In this document: in pieces, positions 8,232 through 15,488 of the stretch
Layout of the letters: every line of letters starts with the position of its first letter
Position numbering within the stretch: the stretch's first letter is position 1
Position numbers and translations under genes: made by a program
Assembly: GCA_029778615.1 (NCBI GenBank)
Contig: JAKOPZ010000068.1
Coordinates: 36,619-100,618, forward strand
Direction: 5' to 3'
Source: Chloroflexota bacterium
GTDB lineage: Bacteria; Chloroflexota; Anaerolineae; UBA4142; SHND01
Length of the DNA stretch: 64,000 nt
Notes under the pieces: model-generated
Told to the model about the DNA's origin: nothing
The model's input: only the letters and a program-made list of their open reading frames with translations
Databases searched by the model: none

Positions 8232-8261
8232 CAAAAAAAGGCGTGGAAAAAAATCCACGCC
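8232..8261 (-). terminator. Terminator or attenuator in the hisS leader
   Basis: GGCGTGGA (8240-8247) pairs with TCCACGCC (8254-8261) and is followed on the minus strand by seven T. It lies 31 nt before the hisS ATG. It either ends the hutH transcript or acts as an attenuator of hisS. No T-box consensus was found between it and hutH. Confidence 0.75.
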
Positions 8262-8401
8262 AAATTTTCATATCACAAAAAATCACAAACTCAATTGGCG
8301 CGGCAAGAAAACATCATTCGATGATGTGTGTGGTGAGGGTGAGAAACTACGCGCGCCATGATTGGCACAGATTCTACCACAATCTCAAAGGCGCGCAAAA
8401 A

Positions 8402-9964
8402 TCAAGAGCCGAGATGGCTCAACGCGCGTTCGCGGACGAGCTGCGCCGCTTTTTCCAAGTCGTGATGCAGCACCCGGTCCGTATCCAAATAAGGCACATC
8501 TTGGCGCACGCGTCGGAAAATTCTGCGCGTGCCGTCACCCAACAGCTCGTCGCCTTTGCCTTGATTCCGCAAACGCAAATCAATCGCTTGCGCGGCGGTT
8601 ACGAGTTCGATGGCGAGAATGTGTGTGGTGTTCCAAACAATTTCGCGCAAATGGCGCGCGGCATTCGCCGCCATCGGCACGTGGTCTTCTTGATTCGCGC
8701 TCGTCGGAATGGAATCGAGCACATCGGGATGCGCGAGTGTTTTGTTTTCGGAAACGAGCGCGGCGGCGGTCACTTGTGCCATCATCAAGCCGCTGTTGAT
8801 TCCGCCGCGTTCAATTAACATCATCGGCAAGCCATCATTCAATTTGCCATCGAGCATCCGAAACGTGCGTCGTTCGCTGATGCTTCCGACTTCGGCAACC
8901 GCAATCGCCAACAGCGCGCTTGCTAACGCCACTGCCTCGCCGTGAAAATTTCCGCCGGACAGTGCCGCGCCGTTCTCGCCCTCGACAAAAATCAACGGGT
9001 TGTCGGTTGCCGCATTCAGCTCTTCTTCTACACGCGCGACCGCATACTGTAAAGCATCGAGCGCCGCACCCACCACTTGCGGGGCGCAGCGAATGGAATA
9101 CGCGTCCTGCACGCGCTGTGCCTTGTCCACGAGCTGACTGCCGCGCGTCAATTCGCGTACGCGCGCGGCAATTTCTTTTTGCCCGCGATGACGCGATGCG
9201 TCATGAATGCGCGCATCAAAGGCGTGCGACGCGCCGCGCAGCGCTTCGAGCGTGAGCGCGACCGCGAGCGCGGAATGTTCAATCAAGTTTTGCGCGTCGT
9301 GCGCGGCGAGCGCGACAAGGGCAGTCGAAATCGCGGTGCCGTTATTGAGCGCGAGTCCTTCCTTCGCCTCCAGAATCAAGCGCGGAATGCCGGCGCGCTG
9401 CATTGCCACTTTGCCGCTTGTGCGTTCGCCCTGAAAAATTGCCTCACCACTCTCGCCGTCGAAATCATTTTCATCTGTTGCAAGCACGAGCGCGAGATGC
9501 GACAAGGGCGCGAGGTCGCCGCTTGCGCCGACCGAACCTTTGGCGGGAATGATGGGATGCACGCCGCGATTCAACATTTCGAGCAGCGTTTCGACAATTT
9601 CAACGCGCACGCCTGAAAATCCCTGCGCGAGCGCGTTCGCGCGAATGAGCATTGCCGCGCGCACAACTTCTTGGGGCAATGGTTCGCCGACACCCACCGC
9701 GTGACTCACAATCAATTTACGCATGAGCTCGCGCGCCTGCGCGGCAGAGACAGGCACGTTGGCAAAAATTCCAAAGCCGGTGTTGATGCCATACGTCATC
9801 GGTTCGCCGCGCGCGACGACGCGCTCGACCCACGCGCGACTCGCGGCGATTCTGGCGCGCGCAGCTTCTGCCAGCGTCACCGGAACATTTTCGCGCGCGA
9901 CGCGAACGACATCTTGAAGCGCAAGAGACCCACCGAGCGGAATGAAATTTTGGGGCGTTTCCAT
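8402..9964 (-). CDS. hutH: Histidine ammonia-lyase (aromatic amino acid lyase family)
   Basis: Removes ammonia from L-histidine to give urocanate, the first step of histidine breakdown. The MIO cofactor triad Ala147-Ser148-Gly149 lies in GSVGASGDLAPLSH, the position expected for HutH. Tyr58 in TYGINTGFG is the family's catalytic tyrosine. The selectivity-loop histidine (SHAVGVG, His88) favours histidine over tyrosine or phenylalanine. Length (520 residues) is normal. The ATG at 9964 is chosen because any longer frame starts inside the neighbouring tRNA. No Shine-Dalgarno site is evident. hutU, hutI and hutG are absent from the window, so the use of urocanate cannot be judged. Confidence 0.9.
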   Translation of the reverse strand: METPQNFIPLGGSLALQDVVRVARENVPVTLAEAARARIAASRAWVERVVARGEPMTYGINTGFGIFANVPVSAAQARELMRKLIVSHAVGVGEPLPQEVVRAAMLIRANALAQGFSGVRVEIVETLLEMLNRGVHPIIPAKGSVGASGDLAPLSHLALVLATDENDFDGESGEAIFQGERTSGKVAMQRAGIPRLILEAKEGLALNNGTAISTALVALAAHDAQNLIEHSALAVALTLEALRGASHAFDARIHDASRHRGQKEIAARVRELTRGSQLVDKAQRVQDAYSIRCAPQVVGAALDALQYAVARVEEELNAATDNPLIFVEGENGAALSGGNFHGEAVALASALLAIAVAEVGSISERRTFRMLDGKLNDGLPMMLIERGGINSGLMMAQVTAAALVSENKTLAHPDVLDSIPTSANQEDHVPMAANAARHLREIVWNTTHILAIELVTAAQAIDLRLRNQGKGDELLGDGTRRIFRRVRQDVPYLDTDRVLHHDLEKAAQLVRERALSHLGS

Positions 9965-10039
9965 GAAGGAGAAAAAGCGATTGCGCCGCGTAAGGATTGC
10001 TTCTATAATGCGGCGCGTCCTTGGGGAGTGAATTTGTGA

Positions 10040-10112
10040 CGCCCCCGGCGAGACTCGAACTCGCAACCTGCGGATTAGAAGTCCGTCGCTCTGTCCTTTG
10101 AGCTACGGGGGC
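10040..10112 (-). tRNA. tRNA-Arg (anticodon TCT)
   Basis: The minus strand gives acceptor GCCCCCG/CGGGGGC, D-stem GCTC/GAGC, anticodon loop CTTCTAA (anticodon TCT, reads AGA) and T-arm GCGAG-TTCGAGT-CTCGC. The outer pair of the anticodon stem is an A-C mismatch. CCA is not encoded. Confidence 0.93.
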
Positions 10113-10173
10113 ATTGGTTCGTTCCGATTTGTATTGTAGACAATTCAGCAGGTGCGTCAAGGAGTTTGAGATT

Positions 10174-10773
10174 GTGAAACGGATTTTCGCGTTTGTGCTG
10201 TGCCTGCTGGTCAGTCTGGCAGCGGGCTGTACCGCGGGGACTGCCGATTTGTCGCCCACGCCGACGGTGGCGGTGCCGCAGCCCACTGCGGAAACGCTTG
10301 ACGCCTTGCGCGTGCAGCTAAACAGCGGCGAAGGCATTTCGCGCGTTTCGACCATTGCCAAGCTGGAGCAAAATGGTTCAGCAGAGGCAGTCGCAATTCT
10401 CGGCGAATTTTTTATGAACGCCGATGTGACGGAACGTTATAACGCGGCGCGCGCGTTGGTGCGTTTGAACACGCCGGAAGCACAGCAATACATTCGCGCG
10501 GCAATGGCGGACAAGCCGCTCACGGCGCGACGACAGACCGCGATGCAGGCGCTTGAGGCGAACGACGAGGCAGCGTACCCGTTTTTGCAAACCTTGCTGC
10601 GCGATGCAGATGAAACGGTGCGGTTGAATACGGTGCAGGTGATTCAATTTATTGGCACGGCACAGGCGCGGACGCTGCTTCAAATCGCGCTGCGCGATGC
10701 TTCACCGGCAGTGCAGCAAGCGGCAAAGAATGCGTTGGAGGGTCTTGGCTTTGCGCCCTCGCCAACGCCTTGA
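10174..10773 (+). CDS. Lipoprotein with HEAT-like repeats
   Basis: A 199-residue exported lipoprotein with signal peptide KRIFAFVLCLLVSLAAGC, in which Cys is the lipidation site. A short Thr/Pro stretch is followed by alpha-helical repeats of the HEAT/PBS-lyase type (for example AVAILGEFFMNADVTERYNA, then ARALVRLNTPEAQQYIRAAM and TVQVIQFIGTAQARTLLQIA). Such repeats usually form a protein-binding solenoid. The GTG start at 10174 has AAGGAG 9 nt upstream; an upstream ATG lies inside the tRNA. Only 19 bp separate it from the enolase-superfamily gene, so the two are probably co-transcribed. Partner unknown. Confidence 0.8.
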   Translation: MKRIFAFVLCLLVSLAAGCTAGTADLSPTPTVAVPQPTAETLDALRVQLNSGEGISRVSTIAKLEQNGSAEAVAILGEFFMNADVTERYNAARALVRLNTPEAQQYIRAAMADKPLTARRQTAMQALEANDEAAYPFLQTLLRDADETVRLNTVQVIQFIGTAQARTLLQIALRDASPAVQQAAKNALEGLGFAPSPTP

Positions 10774-10792
10774 ATTTTGACAAGGACACATC

Positions 10793-11932
10793 ATGACGAT
10801 TGAGCGAATTGAATTACGATTGATTGCTATGCCGTTGGTCGCGCCATTTGAAACATCGTTCGGTATCGAAACGGTGGAAGAACATATTATCGTGCGCGTG
10901 GACGGCGACGGAATCACGGGGTGGGGCGAGTGTGTGGCATCCGAAGGTCCGTGGTACAGCTACGAGACCAATCAAACCGCGTGGCATGTCCTGCGCGATT
11001 TTTTGATTCCACTCGTTCTTGAAAATGAATTGCGCGCGCCACAAGATTTTCCGGGACTCGCCGCGCGCGTGCGCGGACACAACATGGCGAAAGCGGGGCT
11101 CGAAGCCGCGTTGTGGGACTGGTTCGCCAAAGCGCAAAACAAATCGCTGGCGGAAATGTTCAATGCGGCGCAGCAGGTTGATGCCACTTATGTTTTGCCT
11201 CAAGAAATCACGGTGGGCGTCAGCGTTGGGTTGCAGGCGACGCCCGCCGCGTTAGTGGAACAGGTGCGCGGCTTTTTGAGTGAGGGCTATACGCGCATCA
11301 AAATCAAAATCAAACCACAACGCGATGTCGCGCTCGTGCGCGCGCTGCGCGCAGAATTTCCGACGATTCGTTTACAAGTGGATGCGAATTCCGCATACAC
11401 GTTGGCGGACGCAGATATTTTTCGCGCGATGGACGATGCGAATTTGTTGCTCATTGAGCAGCCCCTCTCGAACGATGATATTTTTCAGCACATCAAGTTG
11501 CAGCGCGAATTGAAAACGGCGATTTGTTTGGACGAGAGTATTCATTCGGCGGAGGATGCCGAAGCGGCGCTGGAGTTGGGCGCGTGCCGCATCATCAACA
11601 TCAAGCCCGGACGCGTGGGTGGTTTCACGCAAGCAATAAAAATTCATGACCTCGCCGCCAAGCACAACGCGCCGGTGTGGTGCGGCGGCATGTTGGAAAG
11701 CGGGATTGGACGCGCGGGCAATGTTGCTATCGCGTCGCTGCCAAATTTCACGCTGCCCGGTGATTTGTCTGCGAGTCGGCGTTATTACCAAACGGATATT
11801 GTCGAACCGGAATTTCAGGTGAACGCGCAAGGCAAAATGCGCGTGCCGACCGGCGCAGGCATCGGCGTTGAGGTCGTGCAGAAAAATTTGGATGACGTCA
11901 CGATTTCGACACGAATGTTTCGCAAAAAATAA
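10793..11932 (+). CDS. menC: o-Succinylbenzoate synthase / N-acylamino acid racemase (enolase superfamily)
   Basis: A 379-residue enzyme of the MenC/NAAAR branch. Catalytic lysines are in IKIKIKP (Lys170/Lys172) and KPGRVGG (Lys271). Mg ligands are Asp197 (QVDAN), Glu222 (IEQP) and Asp247 (LDES). The N-terminal capping domain (MPLVAPFETSFG) is typical. Members make o-succinylbenzoate for menaquinone, racemise N-acylamino acids, or do both. No other men genes are nearby, so the physiological reaction is open; a dipeptide epimerase role is less likely from the capping loop. AAGGACA precedes the ATG. Confidence 0.85.
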   Translation: MTIERIELRLIAMPLVAPFETSFGIETVEEHIIVRVDGDGITGWGECVASEGPWYSYETNQTAWHVLRDFLIPLVLENELRAPQDFPGLAARVRGHNMAKAGLEAALWDWFAKAQNKSLAEMFNAAQQVDATYVLPQEITVGVSVGLQATPAALVEQVRGFLSEGYTRIKIKIKPQRDVALVRALRAEFPTIRLQVDANSAYTLADADIFRAMDDANLLLIEQPLSNDDIFQHIKLQRELKTAICLDESIHSAEDAEAALELGACRIINIKPGRVGGFTQAIKIHDLAAKHNAPVWCGGMLESGIGRAGNVAIASLPNFTLPGDLSASRRYYQTDIVEPEFQVNAQGKMRVPTGAGIGVEVVQKNLDDVTISTRMFRKK

Positions 11933-11962
11933 AGAGCCGCGCTCACCGCGCGGCTCTTGTTC
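11930..11962. terminator. Bidirectional terminator between menC-like gene and histidine kinase
   Basis: AAGAGCCGCGC and GCGCGGCTCTT form a strong stem with a TCACC-type loop, followed by TTGTTCTATTT on the plus strand and by AT-rich sequence on the minus strand. The two flanking genes converge on it. Confidence 0.8.
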
Positions 11963-11978
11963 TATTTCCTTGAATGCT

Positions 11979-13199
11979 CTAATCTTGCGCGAGCGGCAGG
12001 GTTAGATGGAACGCGGCGCCTCTGCCGGTTTCGCTTTCTGCCCAAATGCGTCCGCCGTGCAAGCGCACAATTTCGCGGCAGATGGCAAGCCCCAAGCCCG
12101 AACCTTTGTCTTCGACTTGTTCTCCGCGCTTGAGACGATAGAACCGTTCGAAAATTTTTTCGGTTTCCTCCGGTTCAATTCCGACGCCCGTATCGCGCAC
12201 CTCAATTTCAACCTGGTCTTTTCCATCCGTCGGAAACGCGCGCAGTGTGATTTGTCCGCCTTCCGGCGTGAACTTGAGCGCGTTCTCGATTAAATTGGAA
12301 AGTACCTGATTCATTCGCAGCACGTCTGCAGAGACCAATGGCAAATCATCACAGGGTTCAATTTGAATGGTAATGTTGCGCGGCGCGGCTTGGGCGCGAA
12401 ACGCGACGCGCGCTTGGTGCAGCATCATTCCCACTTGCGTCGGTTGACAGTCAATATTGTAGTACCCCGCGTCCATGCGCGAAAGGTCGAGCACCTCATC
12501 CACCATTTCGGCAATGTGGCGCATCTCTTGTTCCGCGACCTGAACATAGCTCTGCGTTTCGTCACTCAATTCTTCCGTGCCGGTGCGAATCAATTCCAAG
12601 TATCCTTTGGCAACCGCAATCGGATGACGCAAGTCATGCGAGACCATCGAGAAAAAGGATGCTTTCGCTTTGTCTAGTTCTTTCAAGCGTTCGTATGCCG
12701 TTTGCAGCTCGGCGTATTGTTGCGCGAGTTGTTCATTTTTCAAACGCAGTTCGGTTTGCAAACGTTGATTCTCGCGACGCAGAATCGCTTCGGTGACCGC
12801 GCGTTTGACGACTTCGCGTACTTCGGCGGCGTCAAAGGGGCGCTTGTTGATGATGTAATCGTTCACGCCGGCGCGAATGGCGGTGATGGCGATTTCCTCC
12901 GAGCCGTACGCGGTGGTGAGAATGACCATCGTTTCGGGAAGTTCGCGTTTCAGAATTGCGAGAACGTCGGTGCCCATGATGCCGGGGAGAACAAGGTCGA
13001 GCAGTACCAAATCGGGTTTGAGGCGGCGCGCTTTTTCCAAACCCGATTCGCCATCGGCGGCAAAATGAAGAGCATATCCCTCGCCGTGCAAAATGTCGGT
13101 GAGAATGTCCTGATTCAGCGGTGTGTCGTCAATAACGAGAACGGTACCGCGCACGGAATCTTCTTCAGAATCGTTTCGCGTAGTGAAAAAACTATCCAT
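11979..13199 (-). CDS. Response-regulator / histidine kinase fusion
   Basis: A soluble 406-residue signalling protein with a REC domain (residues ~18-135) fused by a coiled coil (~140-180) to a histidine kinase. The receiver has acidic pocket IDD (24-25), phospho-acceptor Asp68 in LVLLDLVLPG and the conserved Lys in NKRPF. The kinase has its phospho-His at His188 (MVSHDLRHP), an N-box (SNLIENALKF), G1 (DTGVGI), an F-box and G2 (GSGLGLAI). It has no membrane segment, so it acts downstream of another kinase and relays onwards. No partner regulator is adjacent. It is convergent with the menC-like gene. Confidence 0.93.
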   Translation of the reverse strand: MDSFFTTRNDSEEDSVRGTVLVIDDTPLNQDILTDILHGEGYALHFAADGESGLEKARRLKPDLVLLDLVLPGIMGTDVLAILKRELPETMVILTTAYGSEEIAITAIRAGVNDYIINKRPFDAAEVREVVKRAVTEAILRRENQRLQTELRLKNEQLAQQYAELQTAYERLKELDKAKASFFSMVSHDLRHPIAVAKGYLELIRTGTEELSDETQSYVQVAEQEMRHIAEMVDEVLDLSRMDAGYYNIDCQPTQVGMMLHQARVAFRAQAAPRNITIQIEPCDDLPLVSADVLRMNQVLSNLIENALKFTPEGGQITLRAFPTDGKDQVEIEVRDTGVGIEPEETEKIFERFYRLKRGEQVEDKGSGLGLAICREIVRLHGGRIWAESETGRGAAFHLTLPLAQD

Positions 13200-13261
13200 A
13201 GTGAAACAGTGGAAAAACTCAAAGAGAAAAAGATGCTATGCGAAATGATGAACCCGCAAAA

Positions 13262-14140
13262 TTATTCGCCCAAATATTTGCCGACGAGTAAATTCAGACG
13301 CTCGCGCGTTTTTGGGGGAATCAACGCGGGATTGGTGACAATCGCGTTTTCGAGCGCATGATGGCAGCTGCAATCGTGCAGGCGCGCGTTCGCTTCCGGC
13401 AGGGCAGCGCGCAAAATTGCTTTACCTGTTTCGGCATTTTGCAAAAGATTTCTCACCACCATCTCTGCGGTCACTGCTTCATGTGAATCATGCCATACAT
13501 CATAATCGGTCACCATCGCAATCGCGGAATATCCGATTTCGGCTTCACGCGCGAGTTTTGCTTCCGGAATCGCTGTCATGCCCACAAGGTCGCAACCGAG
13601 CTGCCGATTGATACGCGATTCGGCGCGGGTCGAAAACATCGGTCCTTCAATCACAACCAGCGTTCCGCCATTGTGCACGCGCGCGCCGGACTTGAGCGCG
13701 GCGTCGTACAAAACGGCATTGAGCTCGAGACAAAACGGATTGGCAAAACCGACATGCGCGACCAGTCCCTCGCCAAAAAATGTGTACTCGCGTTCGCGAT
13801 TGCGCGTGCGGTCAAACAGTTGGTCGGGAATGACGATATCGAGCGGTGCGTAATCTTGACGCAGCGAGCCAACCGCCGTGACCGAAATCAGATATTCAAC
13901 GCCGAGAGATTTAAAGCCGTAAATATTCGCGCGCGCGTTCAATTCGCTCGGCGTAACACGGTGACCGCGTCCATGACGCGGTAAAAACGCGACGCCGACG
14001 CCATCCAACGTGCCGGTGATAAATACATCACTCGGTTTACCGAACGGGGTATCGAGTTCGATTTCTTGAACATTCTGCAACGCTTCGATATTGTAGACAC
14101 CACTGCCACCGACGACACCAAAACGAATCGGCTCTGTCAT
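13262..14140 (-). CDS. mtnP: S-methyl-5'-thioadenosine phosphorylase
   Basis: Cleaves methylthioadenosine with phosphate to adenine and methylthioribose-1-phosphate in methionine salvage. The 292-residue protein shows the MTAP family blocks: GVVGGSGVYN at the N-terminus, FLPRHGRGHRVTPSE (phosphate site), the EGPMFSTRAESR substrate loop, and VGMTAIPEAKLAREAEI. These distinguish it from purine nucleoside phosphorylase II. The ATG at 14140 is selected for its GGAG site (spacing 6). It lies downstream of ssrA on the same strand but is separated by a strong terminator. Confidence 0.92.
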   Translation of the reverse strand: MTEPIRFGVVGGSGVYNIEALQNVQEIELDTPFGKPSDVFITGTLDGVGVAFLPRHGRGHRVTPSELNARANIYGFKSLGVEYLISVTAVGSLRQDYAPLDIVIPDQLFDRTRNREREYTFFGEGLVAHVGFANPFCLELNAVLYDAALKSGARVHNGGTLVVIEGPMFSTRAESRINRQLGCDLVGMTAIPEAKLAREAEIGYSAIAMVTDYDVWHDSHEAVTAEMVVRNLLQNAETGKAILRAALPEANARLHDCSCHHALENAIVTNPALIPPKTRERLNLLVGKYLGE

Positions 14141-14271
14141 GGAAAGCTCCTCTAAATTTTTCAAAATGAATGCGGCCTAATTATAAACGCGACACCAACG
14201 CGCGACAAGCAGAAAGTTTGGTTACACAAGAAAACATTTTGTGGCGATAGGGTGAAAAGAGAGGGCAGAGG

Positions 14272-14307
14272 TAAAAAGAAACAGCGCGAACAATTTCGCG
14301 CTGTTTC
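14272..14307 (-). terminator. ssrA terminator
   Basis: GAAACAGCGCGAA (14278-14290) pairs with TTCGCGCTGTTTC (14295-14307) around a 4-nt loop, followed on the minus strand by TTTTTACC. It lies just past the tmRNA 3' end. Confidence 0.85.
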
Positions 14308-14372
14308 TACAGGTGGAGCTGGCGGGAATTGACACTTGCCTCCTTGATTTTCATCAAGGCGTTGACTATCTC

Positions 14373-14401
14373 TTGAACTTGCATGACATTTTATTTATAC
14401 T
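14373..14401 (+). promoter_or_regulatory. Promoter of the antisense homing endonuclease gene
   Basis: TTGAAC (14373-14378), a 17-nt spacer and TATACT (14396-14401) on the plus strand. The -35 overlaps the complement of the intron's S-like core element, so one stretch of DNA serves intron folding on one strand and transcription on the other. It is followed by a GTAAGGAG ribosome site and ATG at 14443. Confidence 0.65.
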
Positions 14402-14442
14402 TCATCGCAAGTTCCTCGGCGTATTGTAAGGAGTTCAAGAAT

Positions 14443-14847
14443 ATGACAGAAACTGAACTGGCTTATGCAGCTGGTATTTTAGATGGAGAAGGTTCAGTCT
14501 GCCTCATCAAGAGCAGAGCCGGACGACTCCCTTCACCACAAGTTTCTGTCGTTTCCACTGACCAAGAGCTTGTAAATTGGTTCAAAGCACGTTTTGGTGG
14601 AACCATCGTCTGCAAGAAAAGACGCAAAGAACATCATTCCGATGCATACGATTGGAGACTGATTGACCGTCGCGCTCTCGGTTTTCTTGCGTCGGTTCGT
14701 CCCTATCTCACGATTCAACGAAAGATTGCGCGTGTAGATTTGCTTTTGGAAGCATATCTTGACGCAACCCCACGAAACGGGAGATATGACCAAGAAACCT
14801 ATGCAAGAAAGATTGAACTAATCGAAAAGTTCGCCTCCTTACCCTAG
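14443..14847 (+). CDS. LAGLIDADG homing endonuclease, antisense within the ssrA intron
   Basis: A 134-residue protein with one LAGLIDADG motif (AYAAGILDGEGSV, near the N-terminus), which implies a homodimeric enzyme. The remainder (FKARFGGTIVCKKRRKEHH, then DAYDWRLIDRRALGFLASV and PYLTIQRKIARVDLLLEAY) fits the LAGLIDADG_3-type domain. It would cut intronless ssrA at the T-loop and so spread the intron. AAGGAG lies 9 nt before the ATG. The gene is AT-richer than its neighbours and its codon use differs from theirs, as expected of a mobile gene. Unusually, it is on the strand opposite to the intron. Confidence 0.9.
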   Translation: MTETELAYAAGILDGEGSVCLIKSRAGRLPSPQVSVVSTDQELVNWFKARFGGTIVCKKRRKEHHSDAYDWRLIDRRALGFLASVRPYLTIQRKIARVDLLLEAYLDATPRNGRYDQETYARKIELIEKFASLP

Positions 14848-15453
14848 TACTCCGTGCATCCATCGTTTAGGAGCCTATGAGTCGATGCAGGGCTTATTCT
14901 TTCGAAATCACCCCTCAGGATTAGCATGACCTTTGCGAGTTGCGAATAGGTTTTAGCATTTCCTGATAAAGCCGAGTTGTTCCTAGCAGATTTCTCCGAT
15001 AGGGGGCTCGTCCCGTTTAGACAAACCCGCGTCCGAAAAGTTGAACCGCAAGTGACTACAAGCTTATCCAGTCTTTGGGGATGGGCGGCTAACTTGCGTT
15101 AGCAGCGCATCTTACTTGCGCAAACGGACTCGACTGTCAGAGTTGCTTGCGCCGAGCCGATGGTTGACATGATTACATGTCTTCGTCAGATGCTATCGGC
15201 ATCGCATCCGAGATACCCCAACTTGGTGACGCCCGGCATACGCGTTTTGGGGGAACCCGTATGTGGACGCCGCAGATTTAACTGCGGACCTCTAGGTTAT
15301 CCTATTCGCTTATGCAGCGAGCGGGAGCGCCGCGAGGTTGGTGCGGTTGTTCGCACGTACAGTTGTGTCCGTTTTATGGTGGTCAGACGCCACCGCTTGC
15401 CACTTGTAATCTTCCCTCCCCGTCGAAGCCGTGCAGCCCCAAATGTCAGAAAC

Positions 15454-15462
15454 ATTATAGCA
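15454..15462 (-). promoter_or_regulatory. Extended -10 promoter of ssrA
   Basis: The minus strand reads TGCTATAAT ending 13 nt before the mature tmRNA 5' end: a consensus -10 with the TGn extension. No good -35 is visible, as is common for extended -10 promoters. A short 5' leader would be removed by RNase P. Confidence 0.65.
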
Positions 15463-15488
15463 TGATTTCTTACCGTCACTGGCTGAGC

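Larger units (their letters stand above)
14333..15024 (-). other. Group I intron in the tmRNA T-loop
   Basis: The borders follow group I rules: exon 1 ends in T (15025) and the intron ends in G (14333). Exon GGGT can pair with intron GCCC (P1), with a T-G wobble at the splice site, extended by GTC/GAC. An S-like core element AAGAGATAGTC lies at 14374-14364, followed by a P9 hairpin CCTTGAT-GAAA-ATCAAGG (14359-14342) with a GNRA tetraloop. Core-like P/Q segments (AGGAAATG, AATCCTGAG) occur in the 5' 180 nt. The insert between the 5' core and the S element is the endonuclease gene, on the opposite strand. Subgroup not assigned. Confidence 0.85.
14314..15440 (-). ncRNA. ssrA: tmRNA gene interrupted by a group I intron
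   Basis: Rescues stalled ribosomes by acting first as alanyl-tRNA and then as mRNA. Exon 1 (15440-15025) begins GGGGCTGCACGGCTTCGACG, typical of tmRNA. The tag frame (15354-15310) encodes ANNRTNLAALPLAA then TAA. It ends with the T-stem GGACGCGGG and one T of the T-loop. Exon 2 (14332-14314) is TCAATTCCCGCCAGCTCC plus discriminator A. Joining them gives stem GCGGG/CCCGC with a normal 7-nt loop TTCAATT. The acceptor stem GGGGCTG/CAGCTCC carries the G3-U70 pair read by AlaRS. Without the 692-nt intron the RNA is about 435 nt. smpB and alaS lie in the same window. Confidence 0.93.

Noticed and set aside
8262..8401. T-box riboswitch for hisS
   Set aside because: No T-box core sequence or specifier loop found; only a terminator.
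9965..10066. Extended start of hutH
   Set aside because: The added codons lie in the tRNA-Arg(TCT) gene.
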